Positions 61,836-64,000 of a DNA stretch of 64,000 nucleotides are shown here, in pieces. This DNA is from JACVRN01 sp036403815. GTDB taxonomy: Bacteria; Acidobacteriota; Blastocatellia; Pyrinomonadales; Pyrinomonadaceae. Under the pieces are notes generated by a model. It saw only the letters and a program-made list of their open reading frames with translations, was not told where the DNA came from and did no database searches. The position numbers and the translations under genes are program-made. The DNA is taken from NCBI GenBank assembly GCA_036403815.1, contig DASWQH010000078.1:1-64000 (forward strand). The letters are read 5' to 3'. Every line of letters starts with the position of its first letter. Within the stretch, counting starts at the first letter, position 1.

Positions 61836-62294
61836 TTACTTCTGCGTGACGATGATGGCAACGTTCTCCGGCTTCGTTCCGGCCTTTGCCAGCTCGCGCT
61901 CGACGGTTCGCTCCCTTTCCGTCTTAACCAACTCGCGCCCGCTCGCCTCACCCGAAGTCCAGAACTGCGAGAAGAAGTACTTGTCTCCATACCGGTGGAA
62001 GACCAAACGGGAATCGCGCTGTCTCTCTTTCGAGTTCACCGTTATGGTCAGCACGAATGCGCCAGCGTTCTTGTCAACGCTTCGGAAGCTCAACCCTTCG
62101 GCTGAAGACTGCGTGCTGCGCTCGACCACGTACTTACCTGCGGGCAGGGTCACGCCTGAGACGGAAAAGTCGAACGGGATTTGAACGACCTGGCTGCGGG
62201 ATGTTCTGGCTGCGGCGCTCGCGGCGACGAGCGTCGCAAGCAGTATCAGCGCTGTAAAGATGCTCAATATGCGTCTTGAAATACTGGTTCTCAT
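61836..62294 (-). CDS. Small exported protein of an acidobacterial type
   Basis: The protein has 152 residues. A signal peptide (RRILSIFTALILLATLVAAS, cleavage near ASAAA) is followed by VQIPFDFSVSGVTLPAGKYV. That pattern is common in small exported proteins of Acidobacteria of unknown function. The mature part is beta-rich with a charged tail. It is divergent from the sensor kinase gene. Confidence 0.75.
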   Translation of the reverse strand: MRTSISRRILSIFTALILLATLVAASAAARTSRSQVVQIPFDFSVSGVTLPAGKYVVERSTQSSAEGLSFRSVDKNAGAFVLTITVNSKERQRDSRLVFHRYGDKYFFSQFWTSGEASGRELVKTERERTVERELAKAGTKPENVAIIVTQK

Positions 62295-62496
62295 GATGTC
62301 TCCTTTTCGCTTCTTTCAACTGACTTCTTGCGAGGTCATGCGCAAAGTACGCTTCCCCCGTGTAAATGTCATCAAAGCGGGGTAAATAGTCGTAAATCTT
62401 GTAAAAGTGTTGTAAAAAGCGTCTTCTGGCTACAGACTCACGAGTACGATTTGTTGTATGTTATGGCTCGACCGGAGTTGAGGTGTTGAGAACGAC

Positions 62497-64000
62497 GTGA
62501 CGAAATTTCAAAAGTTCCTGCGAAATCATATCCTGCTGGTTGGCCTTGCGACGGTGCTCGTGCCGCTCCTGAGCCTGCTTGCGCTTCAGTACTGGTCGCT
62601 CTCCGCATTGGAAGAGACTTCCACGGTCGCAGATGTTGTGTGGAGAAAGAACTATCTCATGGATGTCTCGAAGGAGATAAAGTACTTCTATCGCAACAAC
62701 GCAGAGAAGGTGCTGAACATCCCCGCCTCTTCGATTGAGAACGGCGTGCAGCCCGAAACCTTTCCCTTTGGCAAGTGTTCGATTGACGGCGCGAAGCGAC
62801 TCTTCATAGCAACCTTTGACGGTAAGGGCGGAACGCAAATCAATTTCTATGATCCTTATGACCAGTCGCGCACCCTTAATCCGCCCGTTGACGAAGTGCG
62901 AACGGCCAACATGCTCGTCGCCCCTTTGCGTATTCTCAACGAGGAGGGCAAGGCTACGAGCGGCGCGCTCGCTATAGAAGAGCGTGACCCTGAGAATCGA
63001 GTCGTCTACAAGCCCATCATAGACAATCACACGCGCGTCATAGGCGTAGCCGGAATGATTATAGACAAGGAGCTTTTCGGCAAAGTCTATCTGCCGCAGA
63101 CCATCACCAGCACTCTGCCGCGTTTCTTTCCAGCCGAAAAGCAGGACAGCGTCATCGTCACCGTGTATGACGAGAAAAATCAGGTGGTCTTTTCAACACA
63201 GCCGGTCAAGGGGCTGGATGACGAGAGCTTCGTCTGGATGCCCTTCTATTCCGACTGGCGACTGACGATTCGCAGCCACCACAGCACGCCCGCGCAGTGG
63301 GCTGCATGGAACTTCAAGCTGAATCTGACGCTCTCCATATTGATGACGGTCGCGCTGCTATCGGGCATCATACTGGCCTTGCGCGCAGCGCAGCGACAGA
63401 TGCGGCTCTCGCAGATGAAGACGGATTTCGTCTCGAACGTCTCGCACGAGTTGCGCACGCCTCTGGCTTCCATACGCGTCTTCGGAGAGTTCCTGAAGAT
63501 GGGGCGTGTGCAGGACGAAGAAAAGATACGCGAGTACGGCGAGTATATAGAAACAGAGAGCCGCCGTCTGACGCAGCTAGTCAACAACATACTGGACTTC
63601 TCGCGCATAGAGTCAGGCCGCAAGACCTACGAGTTCAACGAGACAGACCCGCTTGTTCTGGTGTACGACACGCTCAAGAGCTTTGATATACAGCTCAAGC
63701 AGCGCGGCTTCTCCGTCAACGTCAAAGAGTCTAAGTCTCCTCTGCCTGCGGTCTTCGTTGACTCGGAAGCCATCGCGCAGGTGCTTATCAATCTTCTGGA
63801 CAACGCCGTCAAATATTCCGGCGCGGCGCACGAGATAGAGCTTCAGCTTGGGCGCGAAAAAGGATTCGTCACCATCAGTGTGCATGATCAGGGCATCGGC
63901 CTGAGCCGCGAAGACCAGCAGAAGGTCTTTGAGAAATTCTATCGCGTCTGCACCGGACTGGTTCACGAATCGCGCGGCAGCGGTCTGGGTCTTTCGCTCG
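62497..64000 (+). CDS. Sensor histidine kinase, incomplete at window end
   Basis: At least 501 codons are open from GTG 62497 to the window edge; the gene has no stop in the window. The first helix (LLVGLATVLVPLLSLLALQY) and a second (about 273-294, LTLSILMTVALLSGIILALR) bracket a periplasmic sensor domain of about 240 residues. The H-box SHELRTPLASIRVF, the N-box NLLDNAVKYS and the G1 box DQGIGLS identify a HisKA-HATPase kinase, and the G2 region begins near the edge (RGSGLGLS). A response regulator probably lies beyond the window. Confidence 0.92.
   Translation, partial: MTKFQKFLRNHILLVGLATVLVPLLSLLALQYWSLSALEETSTVADVVWRKNYLMDVSKEIKYFYRNNAEKVLNIPASSIENGVQPETFPFGKCSIDGAKRLFIATFDGKGGTQINFYDPYDQSRTLNPPVDEVRTANMLVAPLRILNEEGKATSGALAIEERDPENRVVYKPIIDNHTRVIGVAGMIIDKELFGKVYLPQTITSTLPRFFPAEKQDSVIVTVYDEKNQVVFSTQPVKGLDDESFVWMPFYSDWRLTIRSHHSTPAQWAAWNFKLNLTLSILMTVALLSGIILALRAAQRQMRLSQMKTDFVSNVSHELRTPLASIRVFGEFLKMGRVQDEEKIREYGEYIETESRRLTQLVNNILDFSRIESGRKTYEFNETDPLVLVYDTLKSFDIQLKQRGFSVNVKESKSPLPAVFVDSEAIAQVLINLLDNAVKYSGAAHEIELQLGREKGFVTISVHDQGIGLSREDQQKVFEKFYRVCTGLVHESRGSGLGLSL

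Overview
The window is bacterial chromosome, moderately GC-rich, with no rRNA or tRNA gene that I can see. Three things suggest an acidobacterium, probably class Blastocatellia; this is inference from gene content, not a phylogenetic result. First, bacillithiol genes (bshC, a ypdA-type reductase) occur in a Gram-negative-type genome with BamE-like, HlyD and MacB envelope proteins. Second, there are many zinc-ribbon/FHA/Ser-Thr-kinase proteins and secreted proteins of the 'IPFDF..LPAGKYVVERS' type. Third, hairpin-forming repeats are unusually dense between genes.

Layout. 1-134: tail of an insertion sequence. 340-1544: two small envelope proteins converging on a perfect 37-bp-arm hairpin. 1615-8350 (minus strand): a phospho-signalling block of PP2C phosphatase, zinc-ribbon/TPR protein, RDD membrane protein, Ser/Thr kinase with FHA domain, and a second FHA protein. 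8945-17064: a MacB-type export locus with one HlyD adaptor, one ATPase and four tandem permeases. 17278-24710: Yip1-like protein, DppD/DppF-type peptide-transport ATPases, VanZ-like, DinB-like, methylmalonyl-CoA mutase and a small conserved protein. 25352-33536: XRE regulator, ATP synthase beta/epsilon, ruvB, pdxJ, an ALG5-like glycosyltransferase and a CtpA-type protease. 33651-35687: an A+T-richer island with a candidate type II restriction-modification system (putative endonuclease, C-protein-like regulator, D12-class adenine methylase). 35845-49123: an unrecognised 584-residue protein, an RlmI-like methyltransferase, two adjacent selenoprotein genes, phosphofructokinase, GreA, CDP-alcohol phosphatidyltransferase, biotin carboxylase and its carrier, GrpB-like and HAD proteins. 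49522-61392: CheW, MutL, BshC, DapA-like, a three-gene cluster with a histone-H1-like protein, PhzF and the YpdA-type reductase. 61836-64000: a small secreted protein and a sensor kinase cut by the window end.

The most interesting signals are these. (1) Two neighbouring genes are each read through an in-frame TGA at a catalytic-type position: a peroxiredoxin with Sec in place of the peroxidatic Cys, and a short GrdB/PrdB-family protein. Both have a hairpin beginning 13 nt after the TGA. (2) A family of long, imperfect intergenic inverted repeats is built from 7-bp 'words' that differ from site to site while the architecture stays constant. In most cases one arm stops within about 13 nt of a start codon, leaving no room for a Shine-Dalgarno sequence. 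(3) The restriction-modification island has an endonuclease candidate I cannot place and a palindromic operator candidate.

The redox genes fit together functionally: bacillithiol synthesis (bshC), bacillithiol disulfide reduction (ypdA-type) and selenoenzymes. They are not in one operon. Biotin carboxylase, its carrier and methylmalonyl-CoA mutase suggest propionyl-CoA metabolism, but the carboxyltransferase and the B12-binding mutase subunit are not in the window.
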